From: Aricia agestis
Lineage: Eukaryota; Arthropoda; Insecta; Lepidoptera; Lycaenidae
Length of the DNA: 64,000 nucleotides
Assembly (NCBI RefSeq): GCF_905147365.1
Contig: NC_056415.1
Location: forward strand, 13,410,001 to 13,474,000
Direction: 5' to 3'
Below the pieces are notes generated by a model, which saw only the letters and a program-made list of their open reading frames with translations, made no database searches and was not told the origin of the DNA. Position numbers and translations under genes: made by a program. Of the stretch, positions 33,070-45,224 are shown one piece after another (the first letter of the stretch is position 1; each line of letters starts with the position of its first letter).

Positions 33070-33770
33070 CAAAAGTGATAATAATTTAGGGTGTGTATAG
33101 TGTGTCTGGCAGGGTCGTGGTTATATATTCCGCATATCCCGTGGCTCTGCCTAAAGCAGAAGAGCAGGAACACCGTTTGGGTTTTAAGGAGTGAGCACAT
33201 TGAGACGGGCCGTTTTGGGGCTCAGCGTGCCGGGGCTCATCGCAAAAATCCGCCTCCATACAATTTGTATGGAAGCGGAAATCCGCTGCGCCCCGACACA
33301 GTGTGCGATACGCGCCTCCGCTTCCATACAAATTGTATGGAGACGGATTTTTGCGAAGAGCCCCGGTACGCTGAGCCCCAGCGCGGCCCGTCTCAGTGTG
33401 ATCACTCCTTAAAGTGGGCATGCCCGGGTGCGGCCTTCACCGCCCCCAGGGAGTTCCACATACCCCGGTGGCCCTCCTCAGAACGCCGGGGATGCGTAAA
33501 TGCATTTCCCCAACGAAAAAAAAGGTGTGTAGTGTGTATGTAGTAGCACCCAGTATAGAGTTTACTGTAAAAGTAGCATCGCTGACAGAGTAACTTTTTT
33601 ATAGGCAAATTCATGACGCTGAGGTCTAGAGGCACTTACCCATACAAATCACAAAATAATTATTTCTCTTTCAGCGCTACTATTTTAACAGTAAACTGTA
33701 TAATATGTAAGGACTTAGGAACACAACACAATACACACATCCTAAAGTATTATCACTTAGTTTTGTTAAC
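33070..33770. mobile_element. Long relative of the GGTGTGTA MITE with inserted palindrome
   Basis: Left AAAAGTGATAATAATTTAGG with GTGTGTATAG; right CACATCCTAAAGTATTATC. The right part holds the TTTACTGTAAAAGTAGCATC / GCTACTATTTTAACAGTAAA arms. A GC-rich stretch (33115-33530) occupies the left. Confidence 0.65.
33184..33412. repeat. GC-rich palindrome with ~100-bp arms
   Basis: TTAAGGAGTGAGCACATTG at the left, imperfectly mirrored by CAGTGTGATCACTCCTTAA. Internal blocks GCTCAGCGTGCCGGGGCTC, AAAAATCCGCCTCCATACAA and ATTTGTATGGAAGCGG are mirrored too. The overlapping open frames on both strands simply reflect the symmetry. Confidence 0.9.
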
Positions 33771-34257
33771 TTAAGAGGATACACCAGGGGCTAGAGAAAT
33801 GAATAAAAAGTACGTGTAATATCTATAGCTATCTCCCTTACCCCAAGCCCATACCGCAGAACGCGATAGAGACAACTGCAGAAAATCCAGAAAATCAACG
33901 ATTCGTTGTCCCCTGATTCCTTCTCAAAAACTTAACCGATTTAAGTACTTTTTTCATTAAATAATAAAGAAAGGCTTGAGCTGTGTTCCTATGTTTTTTT
34001 TGTATAATCTAGCCAAATCTGTTTTCTGGACGTTTGAATACAGCGGAAAATCTGGCCATTTTTTTGGGTGTTTGAAAGTTCATATCTTATTTAATAAATC
34101 AATTATGAAAAAAAGAAACATAAGGACATTGTATTAGTAGCCGTAGATATTCAGAAAAAAAAAAATAACTCTACTAGCATTATCCAGGGAGGAAACAGGG
34201 GACAACGTTTGTATGGAAAAAAGGGCGGTGTGGACTCCTCTGCAGCTATCATGAATA

Positions 34258-34383
34258 AAACACAATATAACGTGTACTTTTTCCACTATATTTATTAAGT
34301 AAGACAAATTTAACTTAAACGTTTATGTTAAATTTGTAGTAATTAATGAATATAGTGGAAAAAGTGCACGTAATATTGTGTTT
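34258..34383. mobile_element. Hairpin MITE (AACACAATATAACGTG ends)
   Basis: AAACACAATATAACGTGTAC and TTTTTCCACTATATT on the left pair with AATATAGTGGAAAAA and GTGCACGTAATATTGTGTTT on the right. It abuts the inner end of the left 33771 arm. Confidence 0.88.
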
Positions 34384-36124
34384 AATTTGTGTTTAAAATG
34401 AATTTCCACCAAGAACTGACAGTACAATCAATTATATATATCATGTCCATTGTCGGTCATGAGCTTTTTCAATATGCCAGACAGAGACAAACAGATCTTG
34501 TGTACCAAATAAAACGACGATTCAGGAGACAACTAGTTTTGAGAACATTTATCAAGATTATTCATGTTATTTGACCTCTATAATTTTATACTTCCGATCT
34601 TAAGCCTTCACCATCAAAGGCATACTTAATTTAAGGCCAGGTCGCTATTTGGTCATTAAACTTGTGACCTTTTGTTTCTTAAAAGAAACTGAGGTTATTG
34701 ACCTACAGTTTTAATATCTACAGCTAGTAAAAAATACAAATTTTATATACTTATTATAAAAGTGGATGTGACATACGGACGTATGATATGACGAATCTAC
34801 AAGGATTTCGCTATTTTGCCATTTAGCTACGGAACCCTAAAAATAGCCTATGCCACCCTTAGCATTATATTAAGATACTTATAAATTATAATCATAATTG
34901 TCATCTTATTTTTTATTTTTTTTATTCGTCGGCTATTTCAGACCATTCGAAAGACAAGTTTAATGAAAGTATGTGCGGATCTCAGTATATGGTTATTTTT
35001 CAAAATGGCGTCGTGTTGTGAATATCATTTCCAACAATGATAGATGCGTCGCGGTCCAGCGATCGCGAAAAATATGTGCTACGATGATAATTTCCAGAAT
35101 TGCTTGTCACTGTTAACTTGGGAATAATGATTACATTTTCATGTACGAGTGCTCGAGTTAAACTTCGTAATTTGGAGCCCACACGCAAGCAAATAAATAA
35201 ACCTTTTAATTGATAACTAGCTGATCCGGCAAACGTTGTTTTGCCATATAAATTATTTCTAGTATCAATATTCTTATATTACTTCTTAGTAGATAAAAAA
35301 CTATTCTCAAGCCTAACGAATGTACATACAAAATTTTATTCAAATTGGTTGAGCCATTTTGGAGGAGTTCGCGCACAAACACTGAGATACGAGATACCTA
35401 CTAATAGTATAAAGGCAAAAGTTTGTTTGGATGTTTTTGTTGTTTGTTGTTTGTTGATGTATGGATGTTTGTTACTCTTTCACGTAAAAACTACTGAACG
35501 GATTTTAATGAAACTTTACAATAATATAGCTTATACATAATACATCAGAATAACATATAGGCTACAATTTTAACCGACTTTCAAAATGGGGGAGGTGTTA
35601 TGTTCGTTTTCTTATGTTCAACGATTACTCGACCGCCTTTTGTTAACCGATTTTCAAAATTTTTCTTTTGGTATATAGAGTATCATCCCAATTTGGTATT
35701 ATATTCACAAAAATGGTGATCTGATGAAGGATCCATAAGTACTCGAGGGAACTCTTCAAAATTTATATGGAAACATGTGGGTGACTTCGGTTTCGTGAGA
35801 AGTACTCTAAGCATATGCTACCAACAAGTAAGATTTTGCACCAAGGTATACCTGGTATACCGTGGTTCGGAAGGTGCTGAGAGAACTCCTGATTCTTTAT
35901 AGATACAAGTTTGGGAGTTTCGGCGTTGTTTTAAAACGGAAAGCATATGCTACTATGCAAATTACATTCATCATTAACATCATCATCGTCATCACTACCA
36001 TATTATACCATATTATTGGTACTATTCATAGTCTTTTAGATCGAGACTCGATTTGCCAAGCGATAATTAAAAAAAATCTATACCTACCTAATATTATAAA
36101 CCTGAAGAGTATGTTGGCTTAAAC

Positions 36125-36433
36125 GGAATCGGAGGAACTAGGTCCGATTTAAAAACTTATTTCAGTGTTAAATAGCTCATTTATCGAGTACGACTATAGG
36201 CTAAGACTAATACGACCGACGAAACTCAGGAAAATGTGGGAAAAACGGGGGAAATATTAGAAATTACGAACTACTCGAGCAATGTTTATGGCAATATTTG
36301 GCACAGATATAGAGTAGACCAAGTGAAGGGATACTCCCTTCACTTGGGACATAAGAGCAATTTTTTATGGAAAAATGTACGGTTTTCGTAAAATTCCTAA
36401 TTTACGCGGGCGAAGCCGCGCGGGACATCTAGT
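36125..36433 (-). mobile_element. LINE-tail repeat (GGCTTCGCCCGCG family)
   Basis: Reverse orientation of the 15609-15932 type, with GTTAAATAGCTCATTTATCG, GTGGGAAAAACGGGGGAAA and CGCGGGCGAAGCCGCGCGGG. Confidence 0.65.
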
Positions 36434-37198
36434 TATAATATAACTACATTATTGATTTTTATTATAACAGTATAAGACAAATTAGTAATTACATTCTTAA
36501 AAACGTTAATTTTACTTAATGGGTACTGATTTAAAGATACTCTTAATTTTAACAGTAAATTAGTGATTAATCATTCGAGGTTTGAAGTTAATTATCAAAA
36601 AATTAAAACCGTCTTCCAAGGTAAAAACAATAATAACATCCTTTAAATAATATGAACTAAAAAGTATTAAATAACTTTTCCTATCTAATAGTGCCTTTTT
36701 CCGAATTCGGCTAAAACTCAACTATTTCTGTACTCAATCTTCATCATTTTGAAGTCGGTACCAGATATACTTAGCTGAATCTTTAGTCTGCCAGAATATT
36801 TGAAACTTTTTTAACTGGCACCGTCGCACAACAATAAGATTATGTAGATATAATTCTGATAATATTATTATCTAAGAGGAGGTTAATCTTAAAAATAAAA
36901 ATATTCATAATATTTATATTGTATTGGCTTTCTGATATAAGGAAAGAAAACATTGTTTGTGAAATCTGAAAATTATTCTACTCGATTTTGTTTTGGGAAT
37001 TCGTTATCAATGACAATATTATAATGTTTTATGTTTTGGTTTTGAATGTCTGAAATTCCCACAGGAAATTCCAAACCTTACTTTAACAACATCATTAAAA
37101 AGTTAGGTTGTCTTTTTCAAATAAGATGTTCTTACATAGTTTTATTAGCCATAATCTTCTTATATAATATATAAAATTCTCGTGTCACAATGCTAACA

Positions 37199-37230
37199 TT
37201 GTGTACGGTATACTAAAATATACCGTACAC
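37199..37230. repeat. Short hairpin
   Basis: GTGTACGGTATA and TATACCGTACAC surround a short CTAAAA-type loop. Confidence 0.9.
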
Positions 37231-39085
37231 CTCCGAAACGGTTTTACTGATTTTTACCTTTTATATGCATTGGTATTCTGTAGGTCTGAGAATCGACTAC
37301 TGGCACTAACTATATTGATAAGTGCATATTTTGTTCAATAAATAATAGTAAATTATTACAACTCGAGACTGACGGCGACCATTGTTTGTACGACGGTATA
37401 GCGATGGACGTTGCCATGGTGACATACTTACTTACACAATATATTATATAAGTACATACTATAAGTACATACCTAATTCACTTCAATATGGGCGAAACAC
37501 TTTACATGGCAAAACGACGTTTGCCGGGACAGCTAGTAATAGGATTTTTGTGCGATCTCGGCAATGCTTCAAATGCATGGTCAAGGGCGTTTGCTCGGGG
37601 GATGGCCTTAAGCCACACCGCCCTTTTTTCCATACAAACGTTGTTTTTCTGAATATCTACGGCTACTAATACAATGTCCTTATGTTTTCTTTTTTTTTTC
37701 ATAAATGATTAATTAAATAAGATATGAACGTTAAAACACCCAAAAAAATGGCCAGATTTTCCGCTGTATTCAAACGTCCAGAAAACAGATTTGGCTAGAT
37801 TATGCAAAAAAAAAACATAGGAACACAGCTCTAGCCTTTCTTTAATATTTAATGAAAAAAGTACTTAAATCGGTTAAGTTTTGGAGAAGGAATCAGGGGA
37901 CTACGAATCGTTGATTTTCTGTAGTTGTCTCTATCGCGTTCTGCGGTATAGGCTTGAGGTAAGGGAGACAGCTATAGATATTAAACGTACTTTTTTTCAT
38001 TTCTCTAGCCCCTGGTGTATCCTCTTAAGTATACATGCTAGTGGTATTACTGAGTGTAACAGAATCCTGTCTGTTGGTAATTAATTACTATAGTTATGTA
38101 TACCTGACCACAACATCATAGAAATAGAAAAACCTTGCGCAGGAGTGCTGTTTCCTACCTTACTTACTTAACTATTTATATTATTATTATTATATAAAAT
38201 TTACAATATTTAACTCTGAAAAATCTAATACTGATTTGCTAGTAATTTTCGTTTTAATATTATAAAAAAAAAAATACCTACTTACTTCTGTCAGACCTTA
38301 TTAAACAAACATTCAAAACACGACAAAAACACATATTTTGACGCACACACATTTATTGAATACACCACGAACTTAGCTTTCGAACTGCACACAAATCTTG
38401 TCCACTTCTATATGCCAGAATGTGAAAGTAAGCTGCTAGGTTTAAAAAATGCCAACCCGTGTGACTTCAAGTGCGTTGCAACATAGCGACAGTGCTGCAA
38501 TGTTTAAGGGTCGTACACAAGAATGTATGCAATACTTAATACTTATGTTGCCGGACAAACAAACCGCGGAAACGTACTTTTTGCCGAGTTAAAATTAAAC
38601 GGCCTTGCCCGCGACCTACTCTGTCTGAATGTAATTTCATCAAAACAGGTCCAGTATTTTCGAAATGCAATTCAATGTGAACAAACAAAACAATATTTTC
38701 TCTTTAATTTATTCAGATGCTATATAATAACTTTCCAAAATATTATTTAAATTCGAAAGTTTCGGCACAATTTTTTTTTAAATCCAGTAATAGCAATATC
38801 CATTGTAGTGAATCGTACCTATTAATTTTAACATAATATTATAATTTTCAATTTTTATTTCGAATGGAAATCCTTAATGAATTTACTTTACCTAGTTGTA
38901 TTACCTCCCTTTTATTCTTTTTATGTAGGATGATATATGAATACTGACCATTGACGACAAACCGGACATGTGTGGGCCAATAATTCGACGACAAATGCTT
39001 ATATTAGGTCACGGTTAGATCTTAACGGTCATCCAGTTTAAGATCGACTTAAAACATAATTGAGCTTCCCGAACAGGGATCATCA

Positions 39086-39123
39086 GACAAACTTGCTAAG
39101 AATACGTTCTTAGCAAGTTTGTC
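39086..39123. repeat. Perfect 17-bp-arm hairpin
   Basis: GACAAACTTGCTAAGAA, a 4-base centre TACG, then the exact inverse complement. Confidence 0.93.
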
Positions 39124-39224
39124 TTGTGTAAATGTTTTCACTACAAGAAAATTTCAATTTATTTGCAATATTATAATGATAAATTATCGCTCAGAATACC
39201 ATCGCTTAGCAGTAAGTAATTATT

Positions 39225-39830
39225 AATACTAGATGACGCACGCAACAGCTCCGTTGCGCCAAAATTCGTCTACCGCGCGGGAACCGTACACTTTTTCCGG
39301 GATAAAAAGTATCCTATGTCCTTACCCGGGACTCAAAGTATCTCCATACCAAATTTCAGCAAAATCGGTTCAGCGGTTAAGGCGTGAAGAGGCAACAGAC
39401 AGACAGACACATTTTCGCATTTAAAATATTAGTATGGATATGGAAGTATGGATGAAAATTAGTTTACGCCCTGTATTTTTTTTTCTTTAATTATTATAGA
39501 GGATTTGTTTGCTTTGCGAGAACTGTAAAGTTATATCTACGAAAAAAATACTTAAGAATGCTATCTAACTATAATGTCTTATCACTTCGGAAGCCCTCGA
39601 TAGGTAGTTTGGACTCTTAAACTTAGAGAAGTCTGTTTTCTTGTCCATAAAAGTCTTGTTCATCCAAAAAACATTTATGTACATTTTCCGGGATTAAAAA
39701 GTAACCTTTGTCCTTTACCGGGAACCAAAGTATCTCCATAAAGTTTCATCAAAATTGGATGAGCGGTTTGGCGTGAAGAGGACAGACAGACACACTTTAG
39801 CATTAATAATATTATTATGGATTCATATTG
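39225..39830 (+). mobile_element. Two LINE-tail fragments with CAGACAGACAC ends
   Basis: About 39225-39440 (GGGACTCAAAGTATCTCCAT, GTTCAGCGGTTAAGGCGTG, ATATTAGTATGGAT) and a second, more decayed copy at about 39670-39825 with the same order. A third lies at 51180-51340. Confidence 0.6.
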
Positions 39831-39962
39831 TCTGAAAGAAGATTAGTTGGACGAGGATGAGAACTTGCAGCTTGGATCTACCTCTACAAGTCTACAGTTC
39901 GTAGCCAGGCCAACAAAATATTTTTCTAATGTTTTTGATTTTTCAAATACCCATGTTTTAAC

Positions 39963-40260
39963 ATCTTATATATTAAAATGGATTTTCAAATGTGTTAGTC
40001 ACGCTAAAACTCGAAAACAGCTGAACGGATTGGGCTGATTTTAGTCTTAAAATATTTGTAGAAGTCCAGGGAAGGTTTTAAAGTGACACGAAGTTCACCG
40101 GGACAGCTAGTCTTCTTATATATAAAAATGGATTTTCAAATGTGTTAGTCGCGCTAAAACTCGAAAACGGCTGAACGGATTGTGCTGATTTCAGTCTTAA
40201 AATATTCGTAGAAGTCCAGGGAAGGTTTTAAAGTGACATGAAGTTCACCGGGACAGCTAG
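39963..40260 (+). repeat. Head-to-tail pair of ~148-bp repeats
   Basis: Two consecutive copies of AAAATGGATTTTCAAATGTG...CACCGGGACAGCTAGT, differing at a few positions. A single copy is at 17866-18007. Confidence 0.9.
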
Positions 40261-40609
40261 TTATTTATCCAAATTTAGTTTATCCAAAAATGCAGATATA
40301 CTCACTCAGTGCAATCACAACACATTTCGTTAGCACTGTCACGGATTTGTGTTGTACTGTACATAGACGGCTACGAACACTAGTATATAGCGGGCGTGAC
40401 GCAGGGCTGGCGACTGTGAACTCGCCGCTGCTCACGACTTTGGTTGTGAAAACCACAGAATGTATAGACAACATAATATATCTATACATATTTTATTAGT
40501 GTTAGTGTTAGTTTTAGTATAATTGAATGTATGTTAGTCTATAAGGTATTTATGATATAGGCCAAGATGGCTGAATTAAATAAATAAAAAATTATAAAAC
40601 AAAGTCGCT

Positions 40610-41112
40610 TTTTTTCTTTCATGTCCCTTTGTTACATTTAATCTTTAAAACTACGCAACGGATTTTGATGATTCTTTCAGTGTTAGATAGCCCATTTATC
40701 GAGGAAGGATATAGGCTATATTTTTATCACGTTAAGACTAATAGAAGCGAAGAAATAGAGGAAAATGTGGAAAAAACAGGGAAAATTTTTTGAATGGGCT
40801 AACTTGAAGGCGCTAATCTAATCTAATCTAACTTGAAGGAGCTACTGGTCCGATTTGAAAAATTATTTCCGTGTTAGATAGCCCATTTAATGACGAAGGC
40901 TATATTATATCACGCTAAGACTAATAGGAGAATGTGGAAAAAACGGGGGAAATTATTTGAAAGGGCTTATCTCGCGAACTACTGGAGCAATTTTTATGTT
41001 ATTTTGCACCGATAAGAAGTAGACCACGTGAAGGATCATAGGCTATCGATTTTAATCATTTTTTCAGTGGCTATATATTTTATACCCGTGCGACGCTGGG
41101 GCGGGTCGCTAG
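40610..41112 (-). mobile_element. Fragmented LINE-tail repeat with internal duplication
   Basis: Blocks CCCATTTATCGAGGAAGG, ATGTGGAAAAAACAGGGAAA and CTTGAAGGCGCTAATCTAAT are followed by a second set (CCCATTTAATGACGAAGG, GTGGAAAAAACGGGGGAAAT). The right end CGCTGGGGCGGGTCGCTAG is degraded. Confidence 0.6.
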
Positions 41113-41568
41113 TAATAAATAATATAATAAAAAATCAAAAAAAAATTGAATGCAGTCTTGTTCTAAATGAACAAAAAACAACTGCATTCATAACTCAACA
41201 TCAAATGTATTTGAGATAATACACGTCAAATGCTTAACAGCGACCATATAATATGGTATAGTTGGGTCAAGTATAGTGAACATTATAATAAAATTATTAT
41301 ATTTTATTCTCTATACTTCTTAGTCAGTTGCGATAGAACTCTTTTAAATACAGAGCATTACCGCTTAGGTTCTGTTCCTTCTAAGCAGGACTGGTATGAC
41401 ATACTAATCATACTACTAATATAACATGTCTATCTGTGACATGAAAAAGTGGGCTTTTAGTGCATTATTTTAGGTTAGAAAGTGGTGCTCTAAGTGGTTT
41501 ATATTTTGATTTTTTTAACTAGATTCCTGTTTGTTTTTTATTAAAGCAGTCAATTTTTTATGCTAACG

Positions 41569-41755
41569 AGGGACAAATGGCGCTATGTAGCCGTAGGGTC
41601 TATCGTGACGATTTTGTGTCAAGCAGCTGTCATATGTCACGAAGTAGCTTCCACATGTCATGATATAGCTGTCATAAATCATAATAATTTGTCTGTCTGA
41701 CACGACGTTTAACACGAAAGACCCTACCGTCCCTCTGGTGGCAAATGATATATCG
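41569..41755 (+). mobile_element. Repeat paired with 53628-53850
   Basis: GACAAATGGCGCTATGTAGC, CATGATATAGCTGTCATAA and CGTCCCTCTGGTGGC are shared with 53628-53850. The GTAGGGTCTATCGTG / CACGAAAGACCCTAC ends are inverted, suggesting a TIR element. Confidence 0.7.
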
Positions 41756-42200
41756 GGGACCCTGGAAAGTGTAGTGTCAAAAAATGCTCCAGTATAGTGT
41801 GACTAGACTTTTAGAATTATTTAATCTTTTCTAACTTTAATAATTCCTTGTCACTCGTTGTATCAATACGGTCCACTGAAGTTACTGCTCAATCAATTTG
41901 TTTAATATTATAATTGCGATAATACCTAATCAGTTATCTATTTGTATTATATTTAACGTAATTGGGCAAGGTATTATCTGGTCTTTTATATCTTTGTAAT
42001 CCTAGCGGAATCGGCTATCTATTCATTGACATACATTTGTATGAAATTTTTCCTATGCCATAGTTCACGTAGATACAAGATGCAATGCGTCATTGATATG
42101 TTAACAATCGACAAACATTTGTGCAAGAATGTATACATAATATTAAATACACATACCACGTTGCATCGTATACTTACTACATAGATATGACCGTCATAAC

Positions 42201-42543
42201 GTCTCCGTGGTCTAGTGGTATAGAGCGCGGCTCTTGACTCGGAGGTCGTGGGTTCGATTCCCGCGTTGGAAACATGTTATTTCCAAGTTTGGTTAAGACA
42301 ATGCAGGCTGATCACCTGATTGTCTGACAAGTAAGATGTTCCATGCGTCGGATGGGCATGTAAAAAGTCGATCCTGCGCCTGATCTCTCGCCGGTCGTGT
42401 CGGTCTTCCGTCCCACTGGGTTATGAGAGTAAAGGAATAGAGAGTGCTCTTGTGTACTGCGCACTATAAAATTACTCCTGCGTAGCTGGCCTGGTTTCAA
42501 TGAAACCGGCCACCGTCACCGAAACCGGTGTGGGAGCTATTAT
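42201..42543 (+). mobile_element. tRNA-headed SINE, family 1, full copy
   Basis: The head has box-A-like TGGTCTAGTGG and box B GGTTCGATTCC; the body includes CTGATTGTCTGACAAGTAAG and CCCACTGGGTTATGAGAG, ending CACCGAAACCGGTGTGGGAG. The acceptor stem does not pair well, so it is not a working tRNA gene. Inverted copy at 55877-56208. Confidence 0.85.
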
Positions 42544-42909
42544 TAGATATGACCGTACATGACCACTATTTATAAAAAAATAATTTTTAATCAAATTATT
42601 TCAACGCCAGCCTTTCTTTGAAGGCTCAAAGCAATTTTTGGATCATGCTCATGTGGTATATAATATGTATATTAGCCATGAGTCATGACATCTAAGACAT
42701 GACCCATTTTTATTGCTATTCTATTGTATTTAGCCAATTTAGTTGTAATTTCTACAAACTTACCTACATCAATAACAATAGGCAAAAACAGGTTTAAAAG
42801 TCAGTCACCTACATTTTATATACAAAGATGAATGGAATAACCGTAAACTTAATATTTGAATAATATTCTTCCACTTTTTTGAACATGCCACTTTTTACAC
42901 ACGTCTGAT

Positions 42910-43225
42910 TAAAAAGCGGAAAAATGCGAGTTGGACTTAAATGCAAAAGGTTCCGTATAAAATAGTTAAAAACTCGTTTTGCATGGGGACTTCATAGTAC
43001 GGAAGCCCTCGAACAATTTGTTTTTTGATTACTATCAAGCTAATTTTTTGTGAGTGGCTTCATTTTGATAAGACGAACAACATTTTTATTTGCGAAAAAT
43101 CTCGAAAGTTGTAGCTAACAGAGATAGAAAGCATATATAGAAAGCATCCATATTTTAAGACCATCAAACCAAAGTATGAAATCCTTTCTATCTCTGTTAG
43201 CTACCACTTTCGAGTTCCCTGACTA
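42910..43225 (+). repeat. Repeat shared with 62440-62790 and 200-400
   Basis: AGTGGCTTCATTTTGATAAG, TTTTATTTGCGAAAAATCTC and GAAATCCTTTCTATCTCTG recur in the other copies. Confidence 0.6.
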
Positions 43226-43534
43226 TCATGTTTTAATTTGTGAATTTCGATGAAGATTGGTGAATTAATGTACCTTAGAACGTCCAAGCAACAAAGACTA
43301 TATTATATACAATTATACATTATACAAATAATGCTTATTCATCGTAGAAGGATGTAAGGATTAATTTCATCGTTGACTTTGAAGTTAAAAAAGAATATCA
43401 TTGTCAACCCTAAAACGATCGGCAATTACGTATTTAACCAATTTCCTACGACTATCCTTTGTATAGTACGTCGTATGTCAGAGACGCGTTGCAAGTTGCC
43501 ACAGAATAAAATATCATAAAAAACTATACTCCTT

Positions 43535-43690
43535 CATCATCATCATCAGCCTATTTCCGTCCACTGCTGAACGTAGTCCTACCCCAATGAGCGCCAACAT
43601 CCCGATCTTGGGCAGCCCCCATCCATCCGCTGCCAGCCACTTTCTTCAAATCGTCGGTCCACCGTGTAGTGTATGTGCAGTGTATCTACA
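43535..43690 (+). mobile_element. LINE remnant (CATCATCAGCCTATTTCCGT)
   Basis: The sequence CATCATCATCAGCCTATTTC, then GTCCACTGCTGAACGTAG and CGCTGCCAGCCACTTTC, resembles a very common lepidopteran non-LTR fragment. Assignment is from memory of the motif. Confidence 0.5.
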
Positions 43691-44399
43691 TAGTACATAA
43701 CATTGTCTCATAAGCACCAGTAGTGGGGAGGCAATCTATATATGTCATTAGCTTTGTCCACACTGTGCCTTTTTCTGTTCGTCAAGGTCATGCGTTATAG
43801 CGCAGTCAACAGCGAACGTGAGGCATGCCCGCGACAGAGTAGACAGAATGATAGAGTATGCCGACTTAGAACTGATGTTGAAATTTTTAAATTTGACGTA
43901 TTATGACGAAAATCGTCGCTAGGGTTGATAACTTGTTACCTACGAATTTAAAAATATGACATATTCGATGGACGTGTTCCTCTTTGGTCGTATTGTTGTT
44001 TGTGTTTGGACACATGCGATTAAAATTGTCAGAATCCAATTTTGAAATCTTTATTTTAAATTTTTAAAAATAAATTATATCAGCCAGCGCGAGGCACATT
44101 CCGTTCATAATCCTAGTGAAACCCGACGAATTTGGCAGATATTGAAACCTGTCCGTTTCTTTGCAGTCGAACTACTGGTAGTTATGTCTATTGTGCCCGC
44201 GACTCATGCTCTCTGACCGTATCCAAAACTTCAAAAATGAAAATATTGGCGTTGCGTGTCCTGACACATCCAATTATTGAATGCGCCAATATGAAAGTTG
44301 ATGATGAAAATTGAAGATGAAAGTGCACAATGTGGACTTAGCTATTGTCAAGTAGTCAAGAGTTTCAGTTGTGCAGAGACAGTGACGGAGTATAGACGT

Positions 44400-44537
44400 G
44401 CGCTCCGCAGTAGTACTGGGTGTATTAGTGAGCCAGTGTCCCTGGGATTCTACGCACCGTATTGCGGGTCGTCCTACACTACGTTTGCCTAAGCGTGCTC
44501 TCCACTCTAACACTTGTCCAGCCAACTTCCACTTCAC
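44400..44537 (-). pseudogene. C-terminal scrap of an endonuclease-reverse-transcriptase LINE
   Basis: The minus-strand reading gives KWKLAGQVLEWRARLGKRSV, then GRPAIR, resembling the C-terminal KWKLAGH...GKRSVGRP.RW motif common to RTE-type LINE proteins in Lepidoptera. No RT domain is left. Confidence 0.7.
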
Positions 44538-45224
44538 TCCTTACTATACACCTTAGGCATTAGTAAAAATATGCATTTTGGTAGTACTGGATACGTTAAA
44601 TTAGAAACAGGGACTCTTCCTTCCTCCCATTCGCCGCGCCGGGTTCTTCTGTCTTATGAGTTTTCGATAAGTCTCGTCGAAAGTTTATCATGTTTTACTC
44701 ATCCCATGAGTGCACAAACGCTACCAAAGAAAATAAATTTTAGCTATACCATACTAATATAATATATTCTGTAGCTATACAGTGTTTTATGGAATACCTA
44801 AAAAAATCCTTTGACGAGATGGGCAAAACTGTCGTATTACTTGCTTGGCCGATACCATTCTGCGTTTTTTTTTTCAGAAAATAATGCTGAACGGTAAAAG
44901 TTAGAACTAATTCTAACTATTACCATGAGATAGGAATGCTTCGGCTGCGGGCTAGACTTAGAAAGTCTACTAACGTATGGAGAATCAGCGTGTTATATAG
45001 AGGATTACTCTACTATTTCTAGGATTCAAATTACCTATATGCTATAAAAGTCATTAAAATCGGTAACTCCACTATAACAATAGAAGTAGATATTACATAT
45101 AGTCCAACTACAAAATCCACAGTGGTTTCGTGTTCAGAGAGTCAATATTATGTAAAAGCTAGTAGTAGATAAATGTAACTGCGCTTATCAGCTAAATACC
45201 CAGTTTTCTCAGCTGTAATGGGGG

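Larger units (their letters stand above)
33771..38028. mobile_element. 4.26-kb TTAA-bounded structure with ~420-460-bp inverted arms
   Basis: The left arm starts TTAAGAGGATACACCAGGGG and the right arm ends with its exact inverse. Homology continues to about 34231 (left) and from about 37611 (right), roughly 90% identical by eye with indels, through CCGCAGAACGCGATAGAGAC and TTTCTGGACGTTTGAATAC. Both outer edges are TTAA. The ~3.4-kb middle contains a hairpin MITE and LINE-tail repeats, but no transposase frame. Confidence 0.75.

Noticed and set aside
33086..33543. Overlapping open frames of 73-150 codons on both strands
   Set aside because: They come from a GC-rich palindrome; the two strands encode nearly the same peptide because the DNA is self-complementary. 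No splice sites or family resemblance.
36900..36990. Candidate last exon for gene D (acceptor AATTTTCAG followed by a short frame)
   Set aside because: Several such chance acceptors exist. The exon at 47343-47475 has a better acceptor, the right phase, and a tail resembling gene C.
40280..40499. 69-codon frames on both strands with a GTGAGT donor-like site
   Set aside because: No homology to SLC46 exons, no acceptor in a usable phase, and frames open on both strands by chance.
42201..42275. Candidate tRNA gene with good A and B boxes
   Set aside because: The acceptor stem does not pair and the sequence continues into a ~340-bp body repeated inverted at 55877-56208, so it is a SINE.
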